Assembly (NCBI RefSeq): GCF_900088125.1
Contig: NZ_FLQT01000003.1
Span: 1,301,071 to 1,365,070, forward strand
DNA length: 64,000 nt
Direction: 5' to 3'
Origin: Peptoniphilus pacaensis
GTDB taxonomy: Bacteria > Bacillota > Clostridia > Tissierellales > Peptoniphilaceae
Shown in pieces: positions 49,549 through 58,243 of the stretch. The position numbers and the translations under genes were made by a program. The notes under the pieces were generated by a model. The model was not told where the DNA came from. It worked only from the letters and a program-made list of their open reading frames with translations, and ran no database searches. The first letter of the stretch is position 1; each line of letters begins with the position of its first letter.

Positions 49549-50601
49549 ATGACTATTAAGCATACTATGAAAAAAATCGGCGTCGTCTGCTTGGCAGCAT
49601 CGGTTCTCTTAACCGGTTGCGGCAAAAAAGATGTAGCAGCCACGGTAAACGGCAAGGATATTTCCATCGAAGATTACGAACGGGAATACAAGATGCAGGC
49701 CCAACAAGCCATGGCTCAATACGGTGAAGACTTCTTGACCCAAAAGACCCAAGACGGCAAGCAAACCATGGGCGAAATGATGCGTCAAAACACATTGGAC
49801 AATTTGGTTCGCTTTGAAATCTATAAGCAAGATGCCGAAAGCAAGGGCATTAAGATTTCCGACAAAGACGTGGATGCCGAATTCGATAAGATGGTCAAGA
49901 TGTACGGCGGCGAAGAAAAATTACAAGCAGCCCTGAAGGAAAACAACCTGACCGAAGAAAAGATGAAGGAATACACGAAGACCAACCTTCTCATGCAACA
50001 GTACCAAGAAAAAATGATGAAGGAAATGGAACCGAAGGAAGAAGAACTGAAGAAGTACTACGACGAGCACAAGGACGAATTTAAAACGGCGGAAGCCAGC
50101 CACATCCTGGTCAAGACCAAAGAAGAAGCCGAAGCCATTAAGAAGGAATTGGACGGCGGCGCCGACTTTGCGAAGCTGGCCAAGGAAAAGAGCTTGGACA
50201 CCGGCTCCGCTGAAAACGGCGGCTCCTTAGGTCAATTTACCCCGGGCCAAATGGTGAAGGAATTCGACGAAAAAGTCTTCTCCATGAAACCCGGCGAAAT
50301 CTCCGATCCCGTGAAGACCCAATTCGGCTACCACATCATTAAGCTGGAAAAAATCTCCGACGACTTCAACAGCGCCAAGGACGCCGTAAAAGAAGCGGTG
50401 ATTCGCGAAAAGTTTAAGGAATACAACGACAAGCTGGAAAAGAGCGCCAAGGTCAAACGCCTGGTAAACACGGCGAAGGATATTCCCGTGGAACCCATCA
50501 AGGTCACCAAGTCCAAAGACGAAGGCAAGGATAAAGCCAACGCACAAGCAAAGAATGCTCAAGAACAAAACGCGGCAAACAAGAAGGAAGAAAAGAAATA
50601 A
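49549..50601 (+). CDS. prsA: PrsA-type foldase lipoprotein (parvulin peptidyl-prolyl isomerase)
   Basis: The 350-residue lipoprotein (lipobox LLTGC, Cys24) is anchored outside the membrane and helps secreted proteins fold. A SurA-N-like helical region (about 35-170) is followed by a PpiC rotamase domain (about 178-275; ASHILVKTKEEAEAI, GGSLGQFTPGQMVKEF and TQFGYHIIKLE). The C-terminal 35 residues are a low-complexity Lys/Ala/Asn/Glu tail. I prefer ATG 49549, preceded by AAAGGAAC; the ATG at 49567 would start closer to the signal sequence and is a fair alternative. Confidence 0.92.
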   Translation: MTIKHTMKKIGVVCLAASVLLTGCGKKDVAATVNGKDISIEDYEREYKMQAQQAMAQYGEDFLTQKTQDGKQTMGEMMRQNTLDNLVRFEIYKQDAESKGIKISDKDVDAEFDKMVKMYGGEEKLQAALKENNLTEEKMKEYTKTNLLMQQYQEKMMKEMEPKEEELKKYYDEHKDEFKTAEASHILVKTKEEAEAIKKELDGGADFAKLAKEKSLDTGSAENGGSLGQFTPGQMVKEFDEKVFSMKPGEISDPVKTQFGYHIIKLEKISDDFNSAKDAVKEAVIREKFKEYNDKLEKSAKVKRLVNTAKDIPVEPIKVTKSKDEGKDKANAQAKNAQEQNAANKKEEKK

Positions 50602-50616
50602 GTCCCTTACGACGAT

Positions 50617-50647
50617 AAAACAGCCTATGCAATATAGGCTGTTTTTT
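50617..50647 (+). terminator. Terminator of prsA
   Basis: AAAACAGCCTAT pairs perfectly with ATAGGCTGTTTT, a twelve-base stem, followed by more T residues. Confidence 0.93.
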
Positions 50648-50728
50648 CATGTCAGCATGTTTTTTCAGGAAACGGCAGGGGGATTCGGCGATAAACGGCT
50701 AAATTCGGCTGAAAATTGCTTTTTTAAC

Positions 50729-50757
50729 TAGACAAAGGCCGCCGCGAATAGTACAAT
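50729..50757 (+). promoter_or_regulatory. Promoter of the yabN-hup region
   Basis: TAGACA and TACAAT are separated by 17 bases, 23 bases before the gene start. Confidence 0.65.
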
Positions 50758-50780
50758 AACTAGGGTAAAAGGGGGACGTC

Positions 50781-52064
50781 ATGGGAAAGTTACGAATTGT
50801 CGGTCTCGGTCCGACCAATGAAAAAGACCTGACGGTGAAAGCACTGGAGGCCATTCACGACGAATCGAAAAAATTTCTCAGGACGGAAGCACACGACGCA
50901 GTCGCGTATTTTCACTCCCACCACATTCCTTACCAATCTTATGATTATCTGTACGAATCCGAGGACGACTTCGATTCCATTTACCGCGCCATTTGCGAGG
51001 ACTTAATGGAACGGTCCCGGGACGAGGACATTACTTACTTCGTACCCGGTCATCCCCTCATCGCGGAAAAAACCGTGATCTACTTGCTGGAAAAAGATCC
51101 CGCCATCGAAATCGTCGACGGCTTGAGCTTTATCGAACCGGTTCTGGCTTCAGTGAAGCGAGATCCTATCGACGGCATGAAGATCATCAACGGAGACGAT
51201 TTTTCCGATCTGGATCTGGATATGCACGTGGACACCATCGTGACCCAAGTGTACAATCAGCGGATCGTGCGGGAATTAAAACTGGCCCTGTCCGAGCTTT
51301 ACGGCGACGAGCACGAGGTGTTCGTTCTGTCCCATGCGGGACACGAGGAGAAGGCTTTTTTCGAGAAGCGGCCCGTCTATCTGTTGGATCGCTTCGACGA
51401 CTACGGCTACGAAACCAGCCTGTTCGTTCCGAAGACAGAGGAGCATGGGGACGTAAGGGATATAGTAAGACTGATTCGACGGCTTCGCGGCCCCGAGGGT
51501 TGCCCTTGGGACGGGAAACAAACCCATGAAAGTATGAAAGCCCACTTAATCGAAGAAGCTTACGAGGCGGCCTACGCCATCGACTGCAAGGATGATTTCG
51601 CCATGGAAGAAGAACTGGGCGACGTCCTTTTTCAAGTTATCTTTCACGCCGAATTGGCGGCGCAAGAAGGAACCTTTACCTTGGCGAGTCTCGTCCGGGT
51701 GTTGGTAGATAAAATGATTCGGCGCCATCCCCACGTCTTTCAAAACGGCGTCAGTGATTGGGAGGGCATCAAATCAGCGGAACGCGGCAGCCAAAGGCTA
51801 TCGCAAAAACTTCGTCACTACGACGGTTTGCCGGCCCTCATGCGGGGACAAAAGACGATCCGCCTCACAGAGAGTGATCTTCTTATCTCCGAGGCGACGG
51901 CAGACATGGACGAAGATTCACGTCGCATTGCGCAAGGACTTATCGACGTATTGACCGACGCGGAAAACTGCGGAATCGATGCGGAAAGCTTGCTTGCGAC
52001 GACGATGGCTCGATTCACCGACCTTCTTTCCGAGAAGGAAAGAAGCGAACACGAAAATCTTTAG
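50781..52064 (+). CDS. YabN-type fusion: tetrapyrrole methylase-like domain plus MazG nucleotide pyrophosphohydrolase
   Basis: The 427-residue product has an N-terminal SAM-methylase-like domain of the tetrapyrrole methylase fold (about residues 1-215; RIVGLGPTNEKDLTVKALEAI, FVPGHPLIAEKTV) and a C-terminal MazG domain (about 225-425). Two EExxE-type motifs (HLIEEAYEAAYAID, EEELGDVLFQVIFHAE) mark the Mg2+ site, with GCPWDGKQTHESM before them. MazG hydrolyses non-canonical and other NTPs to NMP and PPi; the role of the fused methylase domain is not known. B. subtilis YabN has the same fusion and the same neighbours. The second MazG repeat appears degenerate. Confidence 0.92.
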   Translation: MGKLRIVGLGPTNEKDLTVKALEAIHDESKKFLRTEAHDAVAYFHSHHIPYQSYDYLYESEDDFDSIYRAICEDLMERSRDEDITYFVPGHPLIAEKTVIYLLEKDPAIEIVDGLSFIEPVLASVKRDPIDGMKIINGDDFSDLDLDMHVDTIVTQVYNQRIVRELKLALSELYGDEHEVFVLSHAGHEEKAFFEKRPVYLLDRFDDYGYETSLFVPKTEEHGDVRDIVRLIRRLRGPEGCPWDGKQTHESMKAHLIEEAYEAAYAIDCKDDFAMEEELGDVLFQVIFHAELAAQEGTFTLASLVRVLVDKMIRRHPHVFQNGVSDWEGIKSAERGSQRLSQKLRHYDGLPALMRGQKTIRLTESDLLISEATADMDEDSRRIAQGLIDVLTDAENCGIDAESLLATTMARFTDLLSEKERSEHENL

Positions 52065-52073
52065 GAGGACATT

Positions 52074-52352
52074 ATGAACAAATCTGAACTTATTTCCAAT
52101 ATCGCTGAAAAAAGCAATTTATCCAAGAAAGATGCTGAAAACGCATTAAACGCATTCTTAAGCACCATCGAAGAAAGCTTAGCTAAAGACGAAAAAGTCC
52201 AATTAGTCGGCTTCGGTACCTTCGAAGTCCGCGACCGCAAGGCCCGCGAAGGCAGAAACCCGAGAAATCCTGAAGAAGTTATTAAGATCCCCGCATCGAA
52301 GGCTCCGGTCTTCCGCGCAGGTAAGGCTTTAAAAGAATCCGTTAACAAGTAA
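52074..52352 (+). CDS. hup: HU-family histone-like DNA-binding protein
   Basis: The 92-residue product is a typical HU: MNKSELISNIAEKSNLSKKD at the N-terminus, VQLVGFGTFEVRDRKAREGR in the saddle and NPRNPEEVIKIPASKAPVFRAGKALKE forming the DNA-binding arms (shown in parts). HU bends DNA and organises the nucleoid. It lies nine bases after the yabN-type gene, with TAGGAGG upstream, and has its own terminator. Codon use suggests strong expression. Confidence 0.97.
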   Translation: MNKSELISNIAEKSNLSKKDAENALNAFLSTIEESLAKDEKVQLVGFGTFEVRDRKAREGRNPRNPEEVIKIPASKAPVFRAGKALKESVNK

Positions 52353-52355
52353 TTC

Positions 52356-52380
52356 GAGGGCTCGCAAGAGCCCTTTTTTT
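52356..52380 (+). terminator. Terminator of hup
   Basis: GGGCTC-GCAA-GAGCCC followed by seven T residues. Confidence 0.92.
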
Positions 52381-52392
52381 AAAGGGGAATTT

Positions 52393-52641
52393 ATGCGCAT
52401 CGACAAGTATTTGAAAAACGCAAGAATCATTAAAAGGCGCACCGTGGCCAAGGAAGCCTGCGACGGCGGCCGGGTGAGCATTAACGGAAAGACCGCCAAG
52501 GCCGGAGACGAGGTAGTCGTCGGCGATGTGGTCACCGTGCAATTCGGCAACCGCAGCCAAAAGGTGCGTGTTCTGGACATTAAGGACAATGTGCAGAAAA
52601 AAGGCGCCGAAGATCTGTACGAAATCCTTCTCGATGATTGA
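52393..52641 (+). CDS. rqcP: RqcP/YabO, S4-domain RNA-binding protein of ribosome quality control
   Basis: The 82-residue protein is one S4 domain (MRIDKYLKNARIIKRRTVAKEACDGG in parts, then VSINGKTAKAGDEV). RqcP works with RqcH to add alanine tails to nascent chains on stalled 50S subunits; E. coli Hsp15 is a relative. Its position between hup and divIC is the same as that of yabO in Bacillus. The ATG at 52393 has AAAGGGGA upstream, just after the hup terminator, so expression probably depends on read-through or an unseen promoter. Confidence 0.93.
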   Translation: MRIDKYLKNARIIKRRTVAKEACDGGRVSINGKTAKAGDEVVVGDVVTVQFGNRSQKVRVLDIKDNVQKKGAEDLYEILLDD

Positions 52642-52666
52642 AAAGATAGGCGAAACGTGCGATACT
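52638..52666 (+). promoter_or_regulatory. Promoter before the divIC-like gene
   Basis: TTGAAA and GATACT are separated by 17 bases, with TGC directly before the -10. It overlaps the end of the rqcP gene. Confidence 0.5.
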
Positions 52667-52686
52667 AGTATTATCGAGGTGAGTGT

Positions 52687-53016
52687 ATGGCAAAGGGAAG
52701 AAAAATTCACAGAGTACCCGTTCAAACGGCCCGTTGGGCGATAATCGCCGTGGCCGTCCTTTGCGTTGCCATCATTTTCAGAACGTGGAAAGAGACTCGC
52801 CAAAAAGAAGCATTGATGCATGAAAACAGAAAGAAAATCGAAGCCCGTTCCAAGGAAATAAAAGCCACGGGCGCCGCCATTCGCAACAGCGACAGCATGG
52901 AGTTTGCGGAAAAGGTGGCCCGGGAAGATTTAGGCATGGTCAAGCCGAGAGAAGTTATTTACGTGGACAAAGAGAAGGAACGGGCGGGCGAAACCAACGA
53001 GGAGGATTCAAGGTAA
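52687..53016 (+). CDS. divIC: DivIC/FtsB-family septum formation protein
   Basis: The 109-residue bitopic protein has a short basic cytoplasmic start, one transmembrane helix (about residues 17-33, WAIIAVAVLCVAIIF), a coiled-coil stretch (about 37-66) and the family ending FAEKVAREDLGMVKPREVIYV. DivIC joins FtsL and DivIB in the division complex that activates septal wall synthesis. B. subtilis has the sporulation genes yabP and yabQ between yabO and divIC; they are absent here. The ATG at 52687 has GAGGTGAG upstream. Confidence 0.9.
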   Translation: MAKGRKIHRVPVQTARWAIIAVAVLCVAIIFRTWKETRQKEALMHENRKKIEARSKEIKATGAAIRNSDSMEFAEKVAREDLGMVKPREVIYVDKEKERAGETNEEDSR

Positions 53017-53019
53017 TTT

Positions 53020-53430
53020 ATGGCAATCGAAGTAGGAGCTATTTTAGACGGCGTCGTCACGGGCATCGTGAAATTCGGTGCCTTCGTTCAATTGGACGAA
53101 GATCACAACGGCCTGGTACATATTTCGGAAATATCCGATGAATACGTGAAGGAAGTGTCCGATCATTTAACCACGGGGCAAAAGGTCAAGGTCAAGGTGA
53201 TCACCATGGATGACGGCGGAAAAATCGCCTTAAGCATGAAGCAGGCCCAGCCCAAGACGGAACAGAAAAAGCCCACGCCTCAGGCGGTTCAATTAAACAG
53301 AGAAGTCCATAAATCCGATGCGTCCAGCTTCGACGACATGTTGAGCAAATTCATGAAAGTCAGCAATGAAAAGATTGAGAGCGCGAAACAGCGTCGCAAT
53401 GTGAGACAAGGTAAGACGAAGAGAAGATAA
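53020..53430 (+). CDS. YabR-type S1 RNA-binding domain protein
   Basis: The 136-residue protein has one S1 domain (about residues 3-75; GAILDGVVTGIVKFGAFVQL, GLVHISEISDEYVKEVSDHL and KIALSMKQA) followed by a charged, probably disordered tail ending in KTKRR. B. subtilis YabR has the same build and position. It binds RNA or ribosomes, but the physiological target is not known. Its ATG lies three bases after the divIC stop codon and GGAGG is unusually far away (14 bases), with AAGG closer. Translational coupling is likely. Confidence 0.9.
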   Translation: MAIEVGAILDGVVTGIVKFGAFVQLDEDHNGLVHISEISDEYVKEVSDHLTTGQKVKVKVITMDDGGKIALSMKQAQPKTEQKKPTPQAVQLNREVHKSDASSFDDMLSKFMKVSNEKIESAKQRRNVRQGKTKRR

Positions 53431-53433
53431 AGC

Positions 53434-53461
53434 AAGCGTCGCCGAGCGACGCTCTTTTTTT
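53434..53461 (+). terminator. Terminator after yabR
   Basis: AGCGTCGC-CGA-GCGACGCT followed by C and a run of T residues. tilS begins only 18 bases later. Confidence 0.9.
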
Positions 53462-53478
53462 GAACGGAGGCCTTTGCG

Positions 53479-54759
53479 ATGGTTCCATTCGACGACATCA
53501 TCCATAGGGACAGCCACGTCCTCGTGGCTCTATCCGGCGGGCCGGATTCCATGTATCTGCTCTATTTGCTGAAGGCCTATAAGGAGAAGGTGCCCTTTGA
53601 TTTAAGGGCCGCCCATTTGCATCACGGACTCAGGGAGACGGCGGACAGAGATCAGGCCTTCGTCGAGGCCGTTTGCAGGGAGTGGGGCGTGCCCCTGGTC
53701 GCGGAAAGAGCCGACGTAATCGCCTATGCCCGGGAAAACAAATTGGGCACGGAAGAAGCGGGTCGGATCTTGCGCTACGACTTCTTCAGACGCAACAAAG
53801 CGCCCGGCGGGCTCATCGCCCTGGCCCATCACTTGGACGATCAGGTGGAGACCATGCTCCTGCGGCTGATCCGCGGCACCGGCCTTCGGGGCATGGAGGG
53901 CATGAAAGTGCTGGAAGGGGATCTGTTTCGGCCCCTGCTCTCTCTCACGAAAGAGGAGATCGTGGCGGCACTGGAGGAAGACCACATTCCCTATGTGGTG
54001 GACGAGACGAATCTAGAGCCGAACTATTCCAGAAACCGGGTGCGACTCAAGATGGTCCCCGAAGCCGAGGCCATTAATCCCGGCTTTCGTCGGGCCATGG
54101 CAAATTTTCGGACCATGGCGGAAGAAGACGAGGGCTACTTGTCACGAGAGGCCGAGAAGCTTTACCGGGCCCTGGTCCGGGAATCGCCTTTGGGCGTGAG
54201 CATCGACGAGGAAATTTTTTCCGCACCCGACGCCCTGCGCCGGCGGGTCTTTCGCATGGCCGTCGAAAGCATCAAGGGCCATGTAAAAAATATCGGCTAC
54301 GAACATATCTTGTCCATCGACGAATTAAACGAGGCACAGACGGGCAAGGGCCTGGACCTTCCCGGCCTGCGGGTGGCGCGGAGCTACGACAAAATTATTT
54401 TTTCCCCGCCCCCTGCAGGGACGGAGTCTATTGATGATGTAAGCTTAATCGACGGCGAGGCGGAATTTATGGGCCACCGCTTTTACCTGGGCGAGGGCGA
54501 GGATTTTATCTACGTGAAGGATCCTTCCCGCGTGATCATTCGCACTCGCAGGCCCGGGGATGTGATCCGATTAAAGGTCGGCCGCAAAAAATTAAAAGAT
54601 GTTTTTATCGACGCAAAAATCAATCGCAAGCTGCGAGACAGCTGGCCCGTCGTCGCGGAAGGCGACGAAGTGATTTGGATCGTCGGTTTGAGAAAAGCCT
54701 ATAGGCAGGAGGAAAAATCATGGCAGAAACTCGCGTGGATTCCATCGAAAGAGATGTAG
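53479..54759 (+). CDS. tilS: tRNA(Ile)-lysidine synthetase TilS
   Basis: TilS adds lysine to C34 of the tRNA-Ile with CAU anticodon, changing both its amino acid and codon specificity; it is essential. The 426-residue product has the PP-loop SGGPDS (residues 19-24), HLHHGLRETADRDQAFVE, the LAHHLDDQVETMLLRLIRGTGL core and a C-terminal TilS substrate-binding domain (about 345-425). The order yabR-tilS-hpt-ftsH is that of Bacillus, minus spoIIE. The gene overlaps hpt by 40 bases. Confidence 0.95.
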   Translation: MVPFDDIIHRDSHVLVALSGGPDSMYLLYLLKAYKEKVPFDLRAAHLHHGLRETADRDQAFVEAVCREWGVPLVAERADVIAYARENKLGTEEAGRILRYDFFRRNKAPGGLIALAHHLDDQVETMLLRLIRGTGLRGMEGMKVLEGDLFRPLLSLTKEEIVAALEEDHIPYVVDETNLEPNYSRNRVRLKMVPEAEAINPGFRRAMANFRTMAEEDEGYLSREAEKLYRALVRESPLGVSIDEEIFSAPDALRRRVFRMAVESIKGHVKNIGYEHILSIDELNEAQTGKGLDLPGLRVARSYDKIIFSPPPAGTESIDDVSLIDGEAEFMGHRFYLGEGEDFIYVKDPSRVIIRTRRPGDVIRLKVGRKKLKDVFIDAKINRKLRDSWPVVAEGDEVIWIVGLRKAYRQEEKSWQKLAWIPSKEM

Positions 54760-55283
54760 CGGAAGTTTTAATTTCCAAAGAAGAGATACAAGAAGCCGTT
54801 GAACGGATCGGCCGCGCCGTCACCGAGGATTTTCGCGGAACAAATCTTATCGTCATCGGCATTTTAAAGGGCGCCTTCGCCTTTATGGCGGATTTGATTC
54901 AGGCCATCGACCTGCCTATGGAAATCGACTTTATGGACGTTTCCAGTTACGGCACGTCCACCACATCCAGCGGCGAGGTGCGGATCTTAAAAGACCTTTC
55001 CACCACCGTGGAAGGAAAGTCGGTCCTCATCGTGGAAGACATTGTGGACACGGGCCTCACCTTAAGCTATTTGACGAAGGTCATGGAAAGCCGCGGGGTA
55101 AAGGACGTGGCCATCGCCACCCTCCTTACCAAGCCCTCCCGTCGGGAACGGGCGGTGAATGTGGATTACGTGGGCTACGAAGTAGAGGATAAATTCGTCG
55201 TGGGCTACGGCATCGACTTTGCGGAAAAATACAGAAACCTGCCCTATGTCGGCGTATTAAAGCCGGAGGTTTACGAGAAATAA
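54720..55283 (+). CDS. hpt: Hypoxanthine(-guanine) phosphoribosyltransferase
   Basis: The 187-residue enzyme salvages hypoxanthine or guanine with PRPP. The PRPP motif is VLIVEDIVDTGLTL (near residue 103), with GILKGAFAFMADLI near residue 48 and the flexible-loop SSYGTSTTSSGEV near 77. PEVYEK ends the protein. The start at ATG 54720, preceded by GGAGGAAAAA, lies 40 bases inside tilS; it gives the usual family length. It belongs to the same set as prs, tdk and the nucleoside importer in function. Confidence 0.95.
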   Translation: MAETRVDSIERDVAEVLISKEEIQEAVERIGRAVTEDFRGTNLIVIGILKGAFAFMADLIQAIDLPMEIDFMDVSSYGTSTTSSGEVRILKDLSTTVEGKSVLIVEDIVDTGLTLSYLTKVMESRGVKDVAIATLLTKPSRRERAVNVDYVGYEVEDKFVVGYGIDFAEKYRNLPYVGVLKPEVYEK

Positions 55284-55295
55284 GACGTAAAAATA

Positions 55296-55304
55296 TGGTA
55301 TACT
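55296..55304 (+). promoter_or_regulatory. Extended -10 promoter of ftsH
   Basis: TGG-TATACT lies 33 bases before the ftsH start; the -35 region is poor. Confidence 0.55.
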
Positions 55305-55336
55305 GAAGAACACGACAGAAGAGGAGGTTATGTATA

Positions 55337-57241
55337 TTGAATAGAAGATGGAGCGGCGTCGCCTTTTATCTAGTGCTTCTCGGCATGCTGATTTTCGGCA
55401 TATACTTTATGAATCCGTCCCAACGGGCCACGGAGGAGATCAGCTACACGAAGCTTGTGGAAATGATTCGAAAGGATCAAATAAAATCCATCGACCTAAA
55501 AGGTTCGGAAGCTCTGGTAACGAAAAAAAATAAAGACGTAGTTCGGACGGACATCCCGCCCATTATCGGTGATTCTTTTTATGAACAGTATTTAAGAGAG
55601 CCGGTGGAGCGCGGCGATATCGCCCTGTCCTCTACGCCTGCAAATAATCAAGCCCCTTCTTTGACCAGTTATCTGCCCACTTTCGTGGTCATGATCTTTA
55701 TGGGCTATCTGTTCTTCAGCTTTATGCGATCCCAGCAAGGAGCCGGCGGCCGCATGATGAATTTCGGCAAGAGCAAGGCCCGGGTCATGGAAGACGAAGA
55801 AAATAAAATCACATTTAAAGACGTGGCGGGCCTGAAAGAAGAAAAGGAAGAACTTTCCGAAATTGTCGACTTTTTAAAGAGCCCGAACAAATTCGTCTCC
55901 ATGGGCGCCCGCATACCCAAAGGGGTGCTTCTGGTGGGGCCGCCGGGAACGGGGAAGACCTATCTTTCCAAATCCGTGGCAGGCGAGGCGAAGGTGCCCT
56001 TTTACATTATGAGCGGTTCGGATTTCGTGGAAATGTACGTGGGCGTCGGCGCCAGCCGAGTGCGGGATCTTTTTGAAACGGCAAAAAACAACGCCCCCTG
56101 CATTATCTTCATCGACGAAATCGACGCCGTGGGACGCAGACGGGGCGCTGGCCTCGGCGGCGGCCACGACGAGCGGGAACAAACCTTAAATCAACTGCTC
56201 GTGGAAATGGACGGCTTCGGCACCAATGAAGGGGTCATCGTCATGGCGGCTACCAACCGTGCCGACATTTTGGACCCGGCGCTCCTACGCCCGGGTCGGT
56301 TCGACCGACAAATTTACGTGGGCCTTCCCGACGTGCGGGCGCGAAAAGAAATTTTGGAACTTCACGGCAAGAAAAAGCCCATGGCCGATGACGTGGATAT
56401 GTCCGTGGTGGCCAAGCGCACCGCGGGCTTTACCCCGGCGGATCTGGAAAATTTAATGAACGAGTCGGCCCTTTTGGCGGCTCGCGCCAATTTACGAAAG
56501 ATCCCCATGGACATCGTCAACGAAGCCAGCATTAAAGTGGTGGCAGGTCCCGAAAAGACCAGCGCCGTCATTAAAGAAAAAGAGCGCAAGCTTACGGCGG
56601 TTCACGAAGCGGGACATGCCGTGGTCTCCCGCCTCTTGCCGGGATTTGATTCGGTGCACATGATCACCATCATTCCCCGCGGTCGAGCCGGCGGCTTTAC
56701 GGCCTTTTTGCCCGACGACGACATTATGCACTTTACCACGAAGACGGAGATGCAGAATGAGTTGGTGAGCCTCTTAGGGGGCCGCGTAGCGGAAGATTTG
56801 GTTTTAGGCGATATCTCCACCGGCGCATCCAACGACATCGAGCGGGCCACGAAGCTCGCCCGTGAAATGGTCACCACCTATGGCATGAGCGAAAAGATCG
56901 GCACCCTGACCTACGGCAGCGATTCCGATTCGGTCTTCGTCGCTCGCGACATGAGTCATACCAAGGATTATTCCGAAGAAGTGGCGGCGGAAATCGACGA
57001 AGAAATGCGCCGCTTTGTGGGAGAAGCTTACAACAGGGCAAAGACCCTTTTGAAAGAAAACATGGACACTCTGCTCCGCGTCTCCGACGCCCTCTTGGAC
57101 AGAGAGACCATTAGCGGCAAGGAATTCGAAGCTATCTTTAACGGCGAGAGCCTTTCCGAAGATCCCCTGGGAACCGGGGAGCACATCGAAAAGGACGATC
57201 TGTCCGAAGAAGCCAGCGAAGCCTTAAAAGAAGATAAGTAA
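55337..57241 (+). CDS. ftsH: ATP-dependent zinc metalloprotease FtsH
   Basis: The 634-residue membrane protease has two transmembrane helices (about residues 5-22 and 110-130) around an external domain. The AAA ATPase follows: GPPGTGKT Walker A near 206, [15 protein letters not shown] Walker B and [21 protein letters not shown] (in parts). The Zn protease motif is HEAGH near 423 ([15 protein letters not shown]). It degrades damaged membrane and some regulatory proteins. The frame starts with TTG at 55337, nine bases after GAGGAGG. An ATG at 55330, in another frame, opens a four-codon mini-frame that overlaps the start. Confidence 0.96.
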   Translation: MNRRWSGVAFYLVLLGMLIFGIYFMNPSQRATEEISYTKLVEMIRKDQIKSIDLKGSEALVTKKNKDVVRTDIPPIIGDSFYEQYLREPVERGDIALSSTPANNQAPSLTSYLPTFVVMIFMGYLFFSFMRSQQGAGGRMMNFGKSKARVMEDEENKITFKDVAGLKEEKEELSEIVDFLKSPNKFVSMGARIPKGVLLVGPPGTGKTYLSKSVAGEAKVPFYIMSGSDFVEMYVGVGASRVRDLFETAKNNAPCIIFIDEIDAVGRRRGAGLGGGHDEREQTLNQLLVEMDGFGTNEGVIVMAATNRADILDPALLRPGRFDRQIYVGLPDVRARKEILELHGKKKPMADDVDMSVVAKRTAGFTPADLENLMNESALLAARANLRKIPMDIVNEASIKVVAGPEKTSAVIKEKERKLTAVHEAGHAVVSRLLPGFDSVHMITIIPRGRAGGFTAFLPDDDIMHFTTKTEMQNELVSLLGGRVAEDLVLGDISTGASNDIERATKLAREMVTTYGMSEKIGTLTYGSDSDSVFVARDMSHTKDYSEEVAAEIDEEMRRFVGEAYNRAKTLLKENMDTLLRVSDALLDRETISGKEFEAIFNGESLSEDPLGTGEHIEKDDLSEEASEALKEDK

Positions 57242-57244
57242 AGG

Positions 57245-57275
57245 AAAGCACTGAGCACGGGCTCGGTGCTTTTTT
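57245..57275 (+). terminator. Terminator of ftsH
   Basis: AAAGCACTGAGC pairs with GCTCGGTGCTTT (one T-G pair), followed by T residues. Confidence 0.9.
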
Positions 57276-57331
57276 AATGAAGACGGCTATAGAAAAACGG
57301 AGGTAAAAAACATTCTCTATAGTAAAATCGA

Positions 57332-57343
57332 ATAGATATCTAT
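57332..57343. promoter_or_regulatory. Perfect palindrome ATAGATATCTAT upstream of the glpF-arsM promoter
   Basis: A twelve-base palindrome lies five bases before the -35 element of the aquaglyceroporin-arsM operon. It could bind an unlinked regulator such as an ArsR-type protein, but no regulator gene is nearby. Confidence 0.35.
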
Positions 57344-57348
57344 GTTCA

Positions 57349-57378
57349 TTGACAGGCATTTACTCCAAAGGATAAACT
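57349..57378 (+). promoter_or_regulatory. Promoter of the aquaglyceroporin-arsM operon
   Basis: A perfect TTGACA is followed after 18 bases by TAAACT, 33 bases before the first start codon. Confidence 0.6.
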
Positions 57379-57410
57379 GACATTGAATATATTATCCAGA
57401 AGGAGGAAAT

Positions 57411-58232
57411 ATGAACGACGTAGTTAAATCGGAGCCTAAAGTGTGGATGCACTCGATTATGGGCGAGGTCATCGGCACTTTTCTTATGTGCTTTTTCGGC
57501 ATCGGTGCCGTGGCCACGGCGACTTTGTACGGCGCCCACACCGGCCCCTTCCAGGTAGGTATGATTTGGGGGCTCGCCATCGCCATCGGCATCTATGCCA
57601 CGAGAAATTTATCCGCCGCCCACTTTAATCCGGCGGTGACCTTGGCCATGTGCCTCAGCGGCCGTTGCGCGTGGAAAAATTTCCCCGTGTACCTTTGCGG
57701 CCAAATGATCGGCGCCCTCTTAGCCGGCTTGGCCCTGTGGATTTTCTTTAAAGACAGCGTGCAAGCGGCTCTCGTCGCTGACAATTTGACCATGAGCGTG
57801 GCCAGCGGCCCCTCGAGCATCTGGTGCGAAGTCTTCCCCAACACGGCGAAAGGCGTGATCACACCGGGCGTCGCCGCTTTTGCGGAAGGTCTCGGCGTCT
57901 TTATTCTGGTCATTATTATTTTCTCCATGACCGAAGGCTGCAATCTGGGCCGCCCCAGCGACGATCTTTTCCCCCTGTTTATCGGGCTCACTATCTCTTG
58001 CCTTATCGGCACCATCGGCCCCATGACCAATGCGGGCTTAAATCCCGCCCGTGACTTGGGCCCCCGCATCGTCGGCTACCTGGTCGGCTTTAAAGCCGTA
58101 GCCTTTTCACCGCAGGTTCTTTTGGTCTACACCCTGGGTCCCTGTGTGGGAAGCGCCCTGGCGGCTTTGGTCTTTACGAAAGTCATCGAACCCTTACAAC
58201 AATCGAAATCAAATAATAATTGCTGCTGCTAA
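57411..58232 (+). CDS. Aquaglyceroporin (GlpF-like MIP channel) with C-terminal Cys-Cys-Cys
   Basis: The 273-residue protein is a MIP-family channel with six helices and both half-helix motifs: NPA at 73-75 (SAAHFNPAVTLA) and NPA at 211-213. NAGLNPARDLGPR has the Asp after Arg that marks glycerol-conducting GlpF-type pores, not pure water channels. Such pores also pass As(OH)3, as shown for GlpF and AqpS. The C-terminus is odd: SKSNNN followed by C271-C272-C273. The next gene, arsM, also ends in three cysteines. The ATG at 57411 has AAGGAGGAAAT upstream. Arsenite or methylated-arsenic transport is inferred from the neighbour; glycerol uptake is the alternative. Confidence 0.88.
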   Translation: MNDVVKSEPKVWMHSIMGEVIGTFLMCFFGIGAVATATLYGAHTGPFQVGMIWGLAIAIGIYATRNLSAAHFNPAVTLAMCLSGRCAWKNFPVYLCGQMIGALLAGLALWIFFKDSVQAALVADNLTMSVASGPSSIWCEVFPNTAKGVITPGVAAFAEGLGVFILVIIIFSMTEGCNLGRPSDDLFPLFIGLTISCLIGTIGPMTNAGLNPARDLGPRIVGYLVGFKAVAFSPQVLLVYTLGPCVGSALAALVFTKVIEPLQQSKSNNNCCC

Positions 58233-58243
58233 AGGAGAGTAAC

